Assembly: GCA_022579005.1 (NCBI GenBank)
Contig: MU401518.1
Location: 1 to 64,000, forward strand
Direction of reading: 5' to 3'
DNA length: 64,000 bases
Source: Poronia punctata
Taxonomy: Eukaryota; Ascomycota; Sordariomycetes; Xylariales; Xylariaceae
Shown: one piece after another, positions 48,108-60,411 of the stretch
How the letters are laid out: every line of letters begins with the position of its first letter
Numbering within the stretch: position 1 is the stretch's first letter
Translations under genes and position numbers: made by a program
The notes under the pieces: model-generated
The model's database searches: none
Told to the model about the DNA's origin: nothing
Seen by the model: the letters and a program-made list of their open reading frames with translations, nothing else

Positions 48108-49782
48108 CGTGATAGAAATATGACAGGCTGTGGTTTGAGTGAGTGGAGAACCCAGGTTAATGAAGGACAAAATGACAACTTTTGCAGAATTAGGGAGATG
48201 ATCGCTTCTCCGAGTCGGTGCTGTTGGTTTATGTAGAAGAGGTAAGTAGTGAACAAATTTTCCAGTCAAGAAAAAGGACAGAGCCTAATACTTATACTGA
48301 AATAGAGCTTCGCATTGCAGACAGTAATATGCATTCTGAGCAGGGATACGACTGGTTTTGTTCATGTACCAGCCACACATCATCACTTGATTATAAGACG
48401 TATACTCCGGTATCCCCCTCGGCTATGCGAACCTTATTACCTGAGACGCGTAATCCGAGGCCCTAACGGAGAATTAGAAGCCCAACTGGACATATTTGCG
48501 GCCGACCCGATGGACAGTGCGTGAGTGGCGATACCTCTCCCGCATATATTCCTGCCGACATTCGACCTTGAGCGAAGGGTAAGTTGAAGTACTTGACCTA
48601 GCGATTTCTTTTGTTAACTACTTCCATTCCTTGAACATGCTAGCATTATCTAGTAGGGGACACCCTACCACCTCGTATATCGCATGCGTAGATGTCTCTC
48701 CATTTTAAAGCCATGCCACGCTGGCCACATCATCCGGGCATGAGGCTCTACCCTGGCCATTACCCTCCAGGGGACTGGGTTCATGCAGGTTTAATTGCGT
48801 AATTGAAACTCTTGAAACTGCAGCACGTGGGTAATGGCTGAGCCTCTCTTGTCTTCATCCTGCAAGTACACAACTCGAACCTTCTTGAAGAAGTTTTGTC
48901 GTCGTCACTCTGCCTTCGCGCGCCGATCCGGATCTTGATATCAAGATCTTCCTGGTATACGTAGTAGAGAGAGTTAGGTAATGAACTGCATTTTCGAACT
49001 ATCGAGAACGCCTTGGGAGAAAAGGACGTGATAGGAGGCCTCTAATGAATAATCCAGAGACAAGGAAAAACTTATAGAACTTTGTTGGGAATACCTACCT
49101 TACCTACCTATATTGTGGACCCCCTGAGCATATACAACCAGACTGCCGGCAGGTGCAATGCAGAAGCTGGTGTATGTACCTACCTTACTCAACTGTAACC
49201 TAAATAAAGTATTGTTCCTTATCTTCCACGTGTGTCGAGCACGAGAAAATACTTGGACGGAACTCAGTCTCTCCCCCCTAATGAACGCCCACTGAAACCG
49301 CCCAGCAAACTGATAACAAACGACACCTGTAACGCCGAAAGCACAGAACAGCATCACGACCAAACAAGCGGTTTCCTCTAATTAGCCGGTGCTTACCTTA
49401 GCTTTGTAGCATCATAAGAAAACCAGTGACGTGTTCCGATTCGCACCACATGATTTATTACATATATTTCCGGAGGCTGAAAGCAAGCACCGACGTTTAC
49501 CCCCCCCCCCCTCCTCCTCCTCACCTCGACATCATGCAAAGGCAAGGCAAGGCATATATGTCATTCAGGTAGGAACTTTTGTTCCCAACACATAATCCCT
49601 GGCTAGATGACGCGGCCAACATATGTACCTATGTAGGTAGTAGAAAAAGCTCTGCAACCATCGACGTACTCGTACGTAAAATTCCCCACAGTGCACATAG
49701 ACAAAAAAACCAATACGGAACTCGTATCGTATCGGGTTTTATCACGTGAATATTGACGCAACAACTTCTTTCCCTTTCCCTT

Positions 49783-49808
49783 CCTGTCTGTCTGTCTGTC
49801 TGTGTGTA
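49783..49808. repeat. (TGTC)n microsatellite
   Basis: Five or more TGTC units running into TGTGTGTATA. Confidence 0.8.
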
Positions 49809-49832
49809 TATAAGATCAAGAGGTAGTCACCG

Positions 49833-49858
49833 CCACTGCCACTGCCACTGCCACTGCC
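49833..49858. repeat. (CCACTG)n hexanucleotide repeat
   Basis: Four copies of a 6-bp unit, with diverged flanking copies. Confidence 0.85.
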
Positions 49859-49972
49859 GTCGAAGGGGCACAACCCAATACATATTTATAAGATGGCGTG
49901 GCTTGGGTAACAGGAGGATGACCACTTTTCGATTTAACAGTTAGCAATCTTGATTGCGAGATATATATAAAA

Positions 49973-50013
49973 AAAGAAAGGAAGAAAGGAAGAAAGGAAG
50001 AAAGGAAGAAAAG
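49973..50013. repeat. (AAAGGAAG)n purine-only repeat
   Basis: About four 8-bp units forming a 40-bp polypurine tract. Confidence 0.85.
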
Positions 50014-50299
50014 TGTTAAAAAAAACTTACTGCCCACCCATCGGACAACCGGGATGCTGTACAGTGACGCGAATCTCGTCACACCCCCGACAATCAAACG
50101 TCAACGACCTCCTCTCCGTCGTCGTCCACACTTTGTTGAAACAATTCAGATCCCGGAATCCCGGGTCGCCTCGATGGGCGGAATATGATAATAGGCAATG
50201 GTTGGGCGTGCCGATTGTGGTGAGGATGCTCTCGGGAGGGATGGTGTCTAATTTTTTAATATTTTAGCCTTTTGATATCTATCTATTTCGTGGAGTGGA

Positions 50300-50328
50300 A
50301 AGAAGAAGAAGAAGAAGAAGAAGAAGAA
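50300..50328. repeat. (GAA)n microsatellite
   Basis: About nine GAA units; a purine-only tract. Confidence 0.9.
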
Positions 50329-51139
50329 AAGAGAGAAATGGGGAATCGTGTTACATGTACGTACATGTAGTGTCGGTCGGCCAAGGGTTGGGCGGCGGTG
50401 TGGTGGTGGTCGTGGTGGTGGTTTCTTCCTGCGCGACGCATCTTTGTATGCGGATACCCGGGAAACCGGAAAGTAGTAGTACGATCGCGAGGCTCGAAAG
50501 ACGGCCGCAGGAGGGTCTCATTGTCGGTTAAGTGAGAGTTAATTTTAACCGGCGCGTAAGTAAATCTGAACGGGAAACCGGACAAAGTAATCAAGGCCGA
50601 ACGATAATGTTGTCTATTCCTCAGTTTGAGAAAGAATAAGACTGAGCTCGCCCCTGTTACTTATATAGCAAAAATTCACTTTTGTCATTGGACTCTGCCG
50701 TCTCTCCCTTTTACCGTACTCTGCAGGTAAGGTAGGATTTCCGCGTAAAAACCGAGATCTCTACGAGTAGTATGTTGGGTCGGGCTTAACCCCCAATTGT
50801 ATCACGGGTAAAGCCGTAGAAGTGGTGTTCCACTGCATTCAGCTGTCCAGCCGAAGCGATACCCCGACTGGTCTGGACTATGCACTTGCTGGCGAATGGT
50901 TCAAGTCGCAAAGAGGGAAGTGGAAAGGAAGGGAAAGCCATTTTGTTAACCTAACTAAAACACTTGCTGTTTGGACCTTTAATCAAGAAGCATCTATAGT
51001 CGCGACTGTAGGCAGGCCCTACGGTACTTCCCCTGATGATATATTATTTCCCGGCCTTCAAGCTTTCACAAGATGATTTCCGCCTTGGAATATACAAAAC
51101 ACTCTTCAGCGTAATACACCTGTGAAACACGGTAAAAGC

Positions 51140-52715
51140 TCAAAGTTCGGCGGGCATATCCTTGGCTGCAACCATGTTACTCAAGGGGCCTTTCTTCAAC
51201 ATGATGCTCATAATCTCATACAGGGCGTCGGCGGCAGCCATAGTGGTGTGCTCCGCATTCGTGTCGTAGGCAGGCTAATAAGGTTAGTTCACACTCACAA
51301 GTATTGCAACCAGACAGCTTCACCAGCCCTAGGGGAAAGGGGGACACTTACAGCAACCTCCACAATGTCCGCCGCGATGAGATTGATATCCTCCAGACCC
51401 CTGAGTATAGTTCGAAGCTCCCGTGTACTCCACCCGCCGGTTTCAGGAGTCCCCGTGGCCGGCGCGAAGGCCGGATCCAGAGTGTCGATATCGAGAGATA
51501 GATAGACCGGCTTCGACGTACCGACCCGGTCTATTATCCTCTTGATGATGCCCTGGGTCCCGATGACATCGATCTCTCGCGCCTCGACAATCTCAAATCC
51601 GCAGTATCCGTCGTTCTCGTAGTCGCTAGGCCCGCTCAACGTCGTCCGGATCCCCGCATGAATATTGGTGTCATTGGCTAACAGGCCCTCGCGTGCTGCG
51701 TGGTAGAAATATGTACCATGATTTATACTTGCGACCTCGGAAGGCGAGCCGCCGAAAACCTTGGGTCGCCCTGATATAGATTGTTAGGTACGTAACTTTG
51801 GCAGCTGTTACGGCCAAGGAATAGGGGCTTTGCTTACAGGTATCGAGATGGCTATCAAAGTGAATGACAGATACCGGGCCGTAAGCACGATTGATCGAGC
51901 GGAGAAGTGGGAGGGTGATGGTATGATCTCCACCTAGAGTGATAACTCTAGGGAGCGTCTTGTCATTCTTCGCAGGCCCAGGTTCATCCCCGGCAGTTTT
52001 TGGGCTCCTTGACAGGATGTTATAGTGCCCTTCTTCGATTTGCTTCAAAGCCCAGGAGTTGTCGTATCTACATAACTGGGTTAGGGTTTGCGAGAAACTA
52101 GTAAGCCTTCTGAAGGGAAAGGTCGATGTTCTCACGATGTAACAGGTATGTCTCCGCAGTCCAGAACCGTTGCCCATGAGTCGAAGGGATTGGTTTTTAG
52201 AGGTACATTGTAGCCTCCGCTGCCCTCGATCAGAAATGTGACTTGATCTGAGATTGGGTGCCAAAAATCAACTCACTAAAGGTTAAGGCGTCGGGATCCT
52301 TGCCGGATGCCAGAGGGGCCGAACCGAGCTCCGGGACGATAGGATGTTCCTGTATCGAAAGGAGCACCTGGAAGGTGTTCAGATTATAAACATACGTCAA
52401 GCCATGGAATTCACGAACCGATAAAGGCGAGATCATATTTGACCTCATCAGAGCCCAGACATGGGTAATAAGGAAGACGCCCAAATGTCGAGATGCCACT
52501 AAAGACCGAGTCCGCCTTCGCTACGTCAGTACATGGCATCTTCGATTAGCGTAAGGGAGAGCACGGTCAGAACGGACTTGCTTCCCGCCATCTCCGGGTA
52601 AGTTGTTGTACCACAGAGACTGATGTGGCCCTGATAGGGTGCTCTGGCCATCTAACGTATCATGACAGGTCACCGAGGCGATGAAGCACAAGCTAGAAAG
52701 TATTGTTGCCCGCAT
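51140..52715 (-). CDS. Agmatinase-family ureohydrolase with signal peptide
   Basis: Predicted Mn-dependent hydrolase that releases urea from agmatine or a related guanidino compound. Seven exons: 52578-52715, 52419-52515, 52277-52367, 52136-52219, 51838-52067, 51352-51770, 51140-51274; phases agree and give 397 residues. Metal-binding motifs are present in order: GGDHT (exon 5), HFDSHLDT (end of exon 5; the following Trp is split by intron 5) and [19 protein letters not shown] (exon 6). Exon 3 contains [18 protein letters not shown] and exon 4 the GGYNVPLK segment. The N-terminus ([17 protein letters not shown]) looks like a signal peptide. The boundary between exons 1 and 2 is uncertain: donor GTCCGT with acceptor GAAG (used here), or a weaker donor 4 bases downstream with a TAG acceptor ending at 52521, which keeps frame and adds three residues. 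Substrate cannot be settled by eye. Confidence 0.9.
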
Positions 52716-55700
52716 TGTGATAACTATTTGGATGTCGGCGCAGTTTTCTGGCTTTAAAATAGAAACGATCACATAGGCACGAAGAGAATAAACTTGTCAG
52801 CCATCACAGGTTTCTGGCATGGCATCAAGCTTTATTTAACCCTCGAGATTGGTTTCAACGTCGTCGACTGGTCCTGCTCCATCCCCTCACTGCATATCAT
52901 CTTGCTTATCGGCGAACAAAGGTTTATCGACCACTCATATCCAGACATGTCGGCCAAGATGCGGTTGAGTGGGAGTCCATCGTCCAATCTGCATCTCCGA
53001 TATGTCATAAAAAGAAAGTCCAGTTATGTAACTGATGAGGTCACCAGGTTGTTGATTGATAGTAATGGAGTTGGACTTATCGTACGCGGGGGTACCTGCA
53101 TCTTGAGTAGGACGTTCACTGGTAGCTACCGAACTCCGCAATCCCCGAAGGGAGTCTAACTCGGCTACTTGATACGTTTCCTGGTAAGCATGGGCAATTT
53201 AGGGAAAGGCTAGGTAAAGTAGAGGTAGAGAGAATGAATCCGGTGCAGTATGTCGTGGTGTTGTGTAACCGCAAGACAATCGAGCCCTATAAACTTGGGG
53301 TTTCTCTCATAGAGACGGATGCCTATGGTTTTCACCACAACCGATGACATATTAGCAACCTCTTTTCTTCTGGAATTGGTATCAGTCAATGGATAAGAAC
53401 GAGGTAAAAGCTGGCTTTTACTAATTACACCGCAGTTTTCTGCCAACCAGAATATGATTAAGGGGCCCCAACGCGCCGGGAAGCACAACTTGTAGACCGC
53501 CTAGATACTGTCTCCTAGTTACGTATCATGTATAAGATTGTACGACGCCGGCATGTCGCTGTTGGGGAGTAAATACATGCAACTCTAATGGCGGCATAAT
53601 CCAGAAGTTAGGAAGGGGGAAAGAACTTGAAGCATCATGCTGGAGACAAAGTCCAATCACGCCCTTTGTATGGTTGCATGGATATCCCCATGGACCCCAT
53701 ACCTACCGCCTGCCGATGAATATGAGAGAGCACCCTATTGGAGGTTACCGATCGAGATGTGATATACCTTCAACCTGCTGCAGAAGTGGGAAGAAAAAAT
53801 AGTTAGCATCAATTAGAGGTCCCTTTAACGATGTACGAAGTAAGTGCAGAGTAAAGAATGGAACAAGGGCCGAAGCGAACAGCTTGAAACTCTCGTTAAA
53901 AAGAAGCTTGTAAAAGAGCCACGTTGAAATCGGTGGGCAATTCCGTTCCCCTCTCCTCTCTTCCCCTCTCAACCACAATATACCATTTATTGGGAGAGAT
54001 CCCATGTGCCGTGACGTGCTTTCATTCGTCTGCACACCTAGGTTGGCTTGTAGAGGCAGGTACGCCATACAAACTTAGGACGAGGAGTCGCGACGAGGAA
54101 AACACTGCAGAGCACTTACATACCGGTTGTATATGATGAAATGTGTGGGCTGCTGCTGGCGAACATATATAATGTGTATATAACCTACTAGTTAGTAATA
54201 TGTACACGTACTTCTTCGTCGATTGTTTCAATGCCGTAATTGAAGCGAATTGGATATGATACAGATGATATTTCCTAGACCACCTAGGTTAACCTACATA
54301 GTATACTGTTACATGTGGCCAGCCAATAGACTTGCTTTTCAGGATCCTTTAAAACAAGATTGAAACATTTACTTCCAAAAATAAGCCTCGAGAATCAAGG
54401 GGTACGAAATGTAGTACTTGTACACGTAAGAAGCAGCACTGCAGTATTCAATTTGGACCGGTTTGATGTCCGTCACGGTTATACTATACATTCCGCCTAC
54501 TACTACTAATAATAATAATTATTAGTAAACGTATGTAAATTTCATTTTGGCCTTCTTAACCAGCCACCGGAAACCGGCTACAACGCAATCATAGTATACC
54601 TAGTACAAACTTACACATGCTGTGTTATACATCTACGTATTAAGAGACACCATCTTGTTATGCATACCAATACAACGTACATGATAGAAACAGGACTTGG
54701 ACACCCATCTAGTCGCATGTTGCAGGTGAATTTGGGATTTACTTACTCTGATTCGCCGGCGTGATCCTGCAGGCTAAGCAAATCGGGGGGGGGGGGGGGG
54801 CTAGAGTCTGCGCAGAGTTCCCTAGAGGTGAAATAGCCTCGTGCGGTTGGAGAAGCTCATTCGGTCCTCTGTGAGCCTGTCCTGCTGACTGTGGTGGATG
54901 GTGGATACACCGGTCTTCCGGCAGCACAACTGGTGCATCCACTGAATCCTCACTCCAGCAATACAACATAAATCACACACCATACACCCATCCATCCAGC
55001 ATAAAATGTACGTGCGTAGTATTAAAGGAGGAACGCAGTGTTTCTGCCTTGGTACCCCCGGCTCGGTTTACGAATGAAGGCGATAGCGCCGGTATCTGCC
55101 GTACATCGGTGCGTCTATTCGCAAGAGCCAAGGGATCGCTGTTCACATATTGGGGGTGCGAGACTCGTCGGTTTCGGTTAGTAAACCAATGTACGAAGTC
55201 GGTAGACTGACCTAGCCAAAAGACCGGGAGAGACCAGCGCTTCGGCCAAGAAGCCACAACGTCCTCGGATATGCTACCGTGTGTCGGCTACAACGCAGAC
55301 GGGCACATACCCTGTATGTATGATAGAGGAGCGGCAACAGGCCTTGTCGCCATACGCGCCCTACGAGTACTCACGCAAAAGGAAGAGAGAAAAGAGCATA
55401 ACCAAGGAAACATACGCTTTCTACACGTAGATGGGAGTTAGTAGGTGGCTGAGACCTCGTCCCCCTAGCCTAAAAGTTGGATTTTAGTTTGTACCTTAGC
55501 AGAACACCTACGAGTGACCACTGAGCTTTCAGATTTCAAGTGCTCATTGTACCGAGTCCATGCCATCGTCTCGAGGGGCATAAATAAGACCTGGTCCAGT
55601 CTAATGTTACCCAAAGGGGGAATTTATTCGTTTCGACCAGTAGGTACCCGAATCAGAACAAGCACAGCTATATACAATGCCTTTCATCGTATTCATACAG

Positions 55701-57105
55701 AGACTTAAACGTCTACGTGGACAGGTGAGGAACGGCACGAGGAAAAAGAAGAAATGGAAGCGTATGGCATATGCTTTTGCTGATTTGTTACTCGCCAATG
55801 CATGCAGAAGAAACAACACAGCTGACTTAAACCCTATGTAGGTACTAACTGCATAACTATCGACCAGAGCAGTGGTAGCTAGCGATGTGGTCCAAAGAAG
55901 TACGAAATAGATGGATGAGTAGCGCACAAGTGATTGTGTAATAGGATGGTTTGAAATGGCGTCCGTGTGTTTGGCTTTCCAACCACCTGTTTCTTCTGCT
56001 TTTCCAGAAGATCCAAGAACCACCAGCATTACGAGTATAATCATGGATCAGGTAATAACCTAGCACCCTAGACACCTTGGAGTAGATCCTAGACTAGGCT
56101 ACATAAGGTAGGCCGTAGTCTATTTAATCACTAGTGCATTGTAAGCACTCTCTGCTCGTAGCCTGTGACGTTGACTGTGCCCACTAGTCTAATCTAAACT
56201 TGGCATCTTGTATACCCACTTGGGTAGTAGCTTACTTTAGTCTAGATACCAAGTCCGTACTAGTACTCGGCCAGAGCAAAGGCCCTATTAACGAGTCCAG
56301 TCCAGCCCAGCCCACCCTTTTTGCTCACCCACATCATCCATCCATCCCTCATCCAATCCATCCGGACCACCACATCCACTTACCAGCCATCCACCTACCA
56401 TATCCATCCTCGTGGTAGAATCGCTGCTGAGAGCTCGTGGAAAGAAGCCACACTACCTACTCGCTCCAAAAGCACCTGGACATACCGTACCCTGCCACAT
56501 ATTTTTCCCACCGTACTTCGTGGTACACCTCACTTCACCGTCTTAGCCAGCGTTACGTATTCTCTGGATTCTTTGCTATTCATAGTATTCCCCTCCGTCT
56601 CGCTTCTGGGGGCCGTATTTGCAACAAACTCGCTACCAAAGTCTGCCGTCCGTAGTCGCATTGTTGGAACTACGTATTTGCATCTTTCTACGGAATTCTG
56701 GGCATCTTCCGACTTTCGACAAGGAAACCACCCAATCCACGACCGCTTGCGAGAGGGATGCGCTTTGCGACATGTGTCGCCGACTCTTGACTGCCTCGTC
56801 TGCGACGTGGTTGTGCTAGCTTGGACGCTCACCATACATTTGCTGTCGCCTGCACCTTTTCTTCCGTAACCTATCATCGTTTAATATTTGGAATTTTCAC
56901 CCTGTACGTGTTTCGATTTGATCGACGCAGCCAAACGAGACGTTCCATACTGTTCTACTCCCATCGGCACGTGTCGACTGCGGCCACATATCCTTCCACA
57001 TAACATAGGCCGACGTCTCCGCTTCCGAACATGAACTGCTGTGATTAGGTCTAGACCCGAGTTATTATCCGTAGCAATAGGGACGAATTCACGCGCGCCT
57101 AAGAA
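52716..57105. other. Gene-free intergenic tract
   Basis: About 4.4 kb. Several open frames of 100-180 codons occur but lack supporting features. The section 56,290-57,100, rich in CCATCC/CCACC, is probably the promoter and leader of the gene at 57106. TACGAGTA words recur (55,365, 55,506). Confidence 0.5.
54785..54800. repeat. (G)16 homopolymer
   Basis: Sixteen consecutive G in the window sequence. The true length may differ because such runs are error-prone in sequencing. Confidence 0.8.
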
Positions 57106-60100
57106 ATGCTTGCGAATTCCGAGTCTGACGCGCCGCCTGCGGCATCCTTCTATTTTGACCCCCCGGACGAACATCAGCCTCTCACTAAGCCCAGTCCGAG
57201 GTCATTTAAGAAACACAAAGTTCTTCCCCGGCCTAGGACCGATCCGGCGCCGTCCGATTCCGCAAGCTCAAACTCACTTGCCTCGCCTAATCTTTCGAGT
57301 TTTCACGCGGATAGTACGACGCCGAGTTCTGCGCCGGCGACACCGCCAAGGATAAGGCGGGATTCAGATATATGCACCATCGGCCCCGATTTGCCTCCCA
57401 CACCGCCCGCACACTCGAGAGGCTCTCCCGACATGCGATCAATCCCAGATTCAAACACGACATCTGCCGAAAATCCGACGCCGGGTACAGTTGCAGCGGG
57501 TTCCTCGACTTCTGTTCCCGGTACTCCAACTCTCCAGAAAAGTCCACCCACGCCTGACGTGACGCCTCCACAAATTAACCGTCGTCCGAAGCCTTTCCGC
57601 CCTATCCTAGCTGATCGCATTCCTTCCGGGGCCACCGGTGAATCCCGCACCGAGTCTTTCATTACGGCTAGAGAGAGTCCGGGTGCATCTGAAGAGGAGG
57701 ATAGAGCAACGCCTAGACCGCCGCCCATCTCTACGAGTACATCACAAAGCACCGAGAAGCCACGGGCTAATACGACGCCACGAAAGTCGAATGATGTGGG
57801 GCTTGGGTTAGGATTCGATATGGAGGATAAGTTGACGCCCAGGTATAAGGAAGAGTTCACCACATTCGATGGTGAATGGATGTCAAACTGTGAAGTTGAA
57901 CAGGAATGGGACGACAACCTCGATAGGAATGTGACAGTACGCAAACGGCGAGCTAACCCGAGCAGAACCGGGCGCATAGAAGTGATCGAGGACGCTACAG
58001 TCAGCCCAACTAATGCAACAAAAGCCCTGCGCTCCGTATCTCTACACGAGCGAATGCAAGCCGCACCGCCGCCGCAGCACTTACCTTTGGAGTTCACACA
58101 GAGAAGAAAATCACGCCACACGGCGTCAACATCTGGTTCGTCAATCAGTACCGACGTTAGGCGGTCTTCCGGGATGTCGTCCAAGTCCACTGTCTCTACG
58201 ATTGTCGAGGCTATCTTGGTCGATGTGCCGCCTCAAAGACAGAAGACACTACGACATGTAAAAAAACAGAATACGCTAAGAGAGTCCGGTTCCGAGAGAC
58301 CCCCCTTGAGCTCTACCTCTACCTCCACCTCGATGCGCCTGTCCGAGAAACCAAGACCATTCAGCAGGATGCCCGGGAATACTCCAATGTCTCGGACTGG
58401 TAGCGTGGCTTCTGCAGGCACGGTAAACTCTGTTGCTAGCCGGAAGGCCCGCCGTGAAGTCTGGAGAAGTGGTGGCATCCCGGTTGTTGTAATTCCCGGG
58501 CGAGTAGACTCTCTCCAATCCCGGTCTTCAGGACCACCCTCACTGCGAACGACACACAGTCACCGTTCCAAGAGGAGCATTAGCCTCGGTGCTGTGCCAC
58601 GATGGAGCCACGGGGCTGCAAAGGACACGGGTTCATACGGAGAGAGGCCGGCACGTCGTGGCAGATCGGTATCAGTCTCTGATTCAATGTTTCAACTTGA
58701 CCAACTGACCATGGACTATCCGCCTATCGTGCCACGGAGGACTTCCTCTCTATCTGCGCCCACTAGTCGAAATACGTCGAGAGCTGGGTCACGAGCGGGG
58801 TCTCTGACAGCCGAGAGTCTCAAGGCACACAACTCTCTGGTCGAGCAACTCGGACAAGGGCCATCACCGCCACCACCGCTCCCGCCCCTACCATTAACAG
58901 TCAAGGGGGAGTATAACCCCCCGTCTCAGGACACAAATGTTGGATCCGATTCGAGAAAGCTGCAATCACCTCCCTCTGGCGAGCTGCACAGGAATGATGC
59001 GGGCAACCAAAAGTCTCTGGTTGACCATAACGGCGATCCGTTTTTCGGCAAACGACTCACGGCACACAACACTCCGTTTTCCCAAGCGTCTGTTGAGACT
59101 AACGGGACACATTCGGTTGCGGATATTGCGGAAGCAATGGCGGTGAATATATACTCGCACCAGAACAGGTCTGTTCTGATGATCCATCATATGTCGAAAC
59201 CCGTCAGCGTCATCACTACAAACGAAGAACAGCAGGAAAAAACTGTCCAGCACCAGCACCAGCACCAGCCCCAGCCCCAGCCCCAGCCATCCACGGGCTC
59301 GAGCGATACCCGGCAAACGCCAGAGAAGCCAGGTAACCCGGAAATTACCACTAGCGGTCCTGATGGGGGCCCTGTCACACCACCCCAGCCTCAGTATTCG
59401 ATGGATGATGTCGATTCTCCTCTTAGAAATCCACGCGAACCCCCGAAACCACCGGCGCTTAAATTCATACCTGCTACACCTTCCGGTCTGACACCTGCAG
59501 CTGAAAGGGAGAAGATGCTTGGGAACTTTTTCGAAGAGACTCAAAAGCGACCGTCGCTGGTTCGGCGGGCCTTTAGCCTTCGCAAAAGCTCGGACAACAG
59601 CGTCCCCCGCAGACCGAGTCTTCTTTCGCGCACACTTTCACTCTCCAGAACGTCGCGTGCAGAGGAGGTGGTCGATGATGCAAAGCCGGAAGAAGATGCT
59701 ACTACGCCTGTGCCTCAGTATCCCACGGCCGACGACACTCCCGCCGATGAATCCAAGCTTCACCCTTTTTGGCGTCCTGCGTATGAGGAAGACACGGACT
59801 CTGATGATTCTGTATGCGACTGCCATCGGCTCGAAGACGAAGATCATTATGACGATTTCCCGTCTCTTGACCACCAAGCTGCCGCACCGAGGAGAAGAAG
59901 CCTAACGGAGAGAATGAGGCGTACTTTCGCTATCCTACCACTTGATGACACCGACCGCTACATAACTACGGACCGCCGTAGCCCCGAGCGTCGCACAATC
60001 AAGCGAACGCCGAGCGGGAACTTGCGCGTCATGCCACATCGGGGCAGCCTTAGCAGTGTCCGATTTAGTGGACTGTACTTGCGAGACGGGGATGAGGAAC

Positions 60101-60411
60101 GCCCATCTTCGGCACCCGAGGGCTCCCATCGCCGTGTCTGGGGTGTGGAGAAACGCGTAGATGACCGCGGACGACGGCTTTTCCCCAATTGGCAAGACAA
60201 ATTGGATCAGTACCGACCGCAGAACCTACAAAGACGGTTGAGCGAGCATCGACGACAGAAGCGCACGGAAGCCCTCCGACAAAAGATTAGTGGCCCCCGA
60301 GAGGTCAGGGACGGTGTTGGCGAGGTCGTCAAACGGAATAGTTACAAGGGTATATCATACCAAACCGACTCCCGGATCTATGCATCTGAAAATCAACAAT
60401 CGCTTCCTTAG
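57106..60411 (+). CDS. Large Ser/Pro/Arg-rich protein of unknown function
   Basis: A single exon of 1,101 residues. The start is the first ATG, close after an in-frame stop. The protein is largely disordered: Pro/Ser/Thr-rich with many TPP, SP and RxxS motifs that look like kinase sites. More ordered patches stand out at about 240-275 (TPRYKEEFTTFDGEWMSNCE), about 455-475 (ARREVWRSGGIPVVVIPGR), about 790-830 (EREKMLGNFFEE, then SLVRRAFSLRK) and the basic C-terminal 100 residues. A His/Gln then Pro/Gln hexanucleotide-repeat run lies at about 715-727. I recall similar uncharacterised proteins in other Sordariomycetes but no assigned role. No signal peptide, membrane segment or enzyme motif is visible. 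A scaffold or cytoskeletal role would be a guess. Confidence 0.8.
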   Translation: MLANSESDAPPAASFYFDPPDEHQPLTKPSPRSFKKHKVLPRPRTDPAPSDSASSNSLASPNLSSFHADSTTPSSAPATPPRIRRDSDICTIGPDLPPTPPAHSRGSPDMRSIPDSNTTSAENPTPGTVAAGSSTSVPGTPTLQKSPPTPDVTPPQINRRPKPFRPILADRIPSGATGESRTESFITARESPGASEEEDRATPRPPPISTSTSQSTEKPRANTTPRKSNDVGLGLGFDMEDKLTPRYKEEFTTFDGEWMSNCEVEQEWDDNLDRNVTVRKRRANPSRTGRIEVIEDATVSPTNATKALRSVSLHERMQAAPPPQHLPLEFTQRRKSRHTASTSGSSISTDVRRSSGMSSKSTVSTIVEAILVDVPPQRQKTLRHVKKQNTLRESGSERPPLSSTSTSTSMRLSEKPRPFSRMPGNTPMSRTGSVASAGTVNSVASRKARREVWRSGGIPVVVIPGRVDSLQSRSSGPPSLRTTHSHRSKRSISLGAVPRWSHGAAKDTGSYGERPARRGRSVSVSDSMFQLDQLTMDYPPIVPRRTSSLSAPTSRNTSRAGSRAGSLTAESLKAHNSLVEQLGQGPSPPPPLPPLPLTVKGEYNPPSQDTNVGSDSRKLQSPPSGELHRNDAGNQKSLVDHNGDPFFGKRLTAHNTPFSQASVETNGTHSVADIAEAMAVNIYSHQNRSVLMIHHMSKPVSVITTNEEQQEKTVQHQHQHQPQPQPQPSTGSSDTRQTPEKPGNPEITTSGPDGGPVTPPQPQYSMDDVDSPLRNPREPPKPPALKFIPATPSGLTPAAEREKMLGNFFEETQKRPSLVRRAFSLRKSSDNSVPRRPSLLSRTLSLSRTSRAEEVVDDAKPEEDATTPVPQYPTADDTPADESKLHPFWRPAYEEDTDSDDSVCDCHRLEDEDHYDDFPSLDHQAAAPRRRSLTERMRRTFAILPLDDTDRYITTDRRSPERRTIKRTPSGNLRVMPHRGSLSSVRFSGLYLRDGDEERPSSAPEGSHRRVWGVEKRVDDRGRRLFPNWQDKLDQYRPQNLQRRLSEHRRQKRTEALRQKISGPREVRDGVGEVVKRNSYKGISYQTDSRIYASENQQSLP

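Larger units (their letters stand above)
48108..51139. other. Gene-free intergenic tract with microsatellites
   Basis: About 3 kb without a recognised gene. The left end is the promoter of the acidic surface-protein gene, the right end the 3' UTR of the agmatinase gene. A cluster of simple repeats lies at 49,500-50,330. Confidence 0.55.

Noticed and set aside
55607..56044. 145-codon minus-strand frame with a hydrophobic start, a possible small secreted protein
   Set aside because: The sequence after the start is not protein-like, has few cysteines in no pattern, and lies in a tract full of similar random frames.
56321..56869. 182-codon plus-strand frame upstream of the Ser/Pro-rich gene
   Set aside because: Low-complexity start from CCATCC repeats, no recognisable domain; more likely leader or promoter of the gene at 57106.
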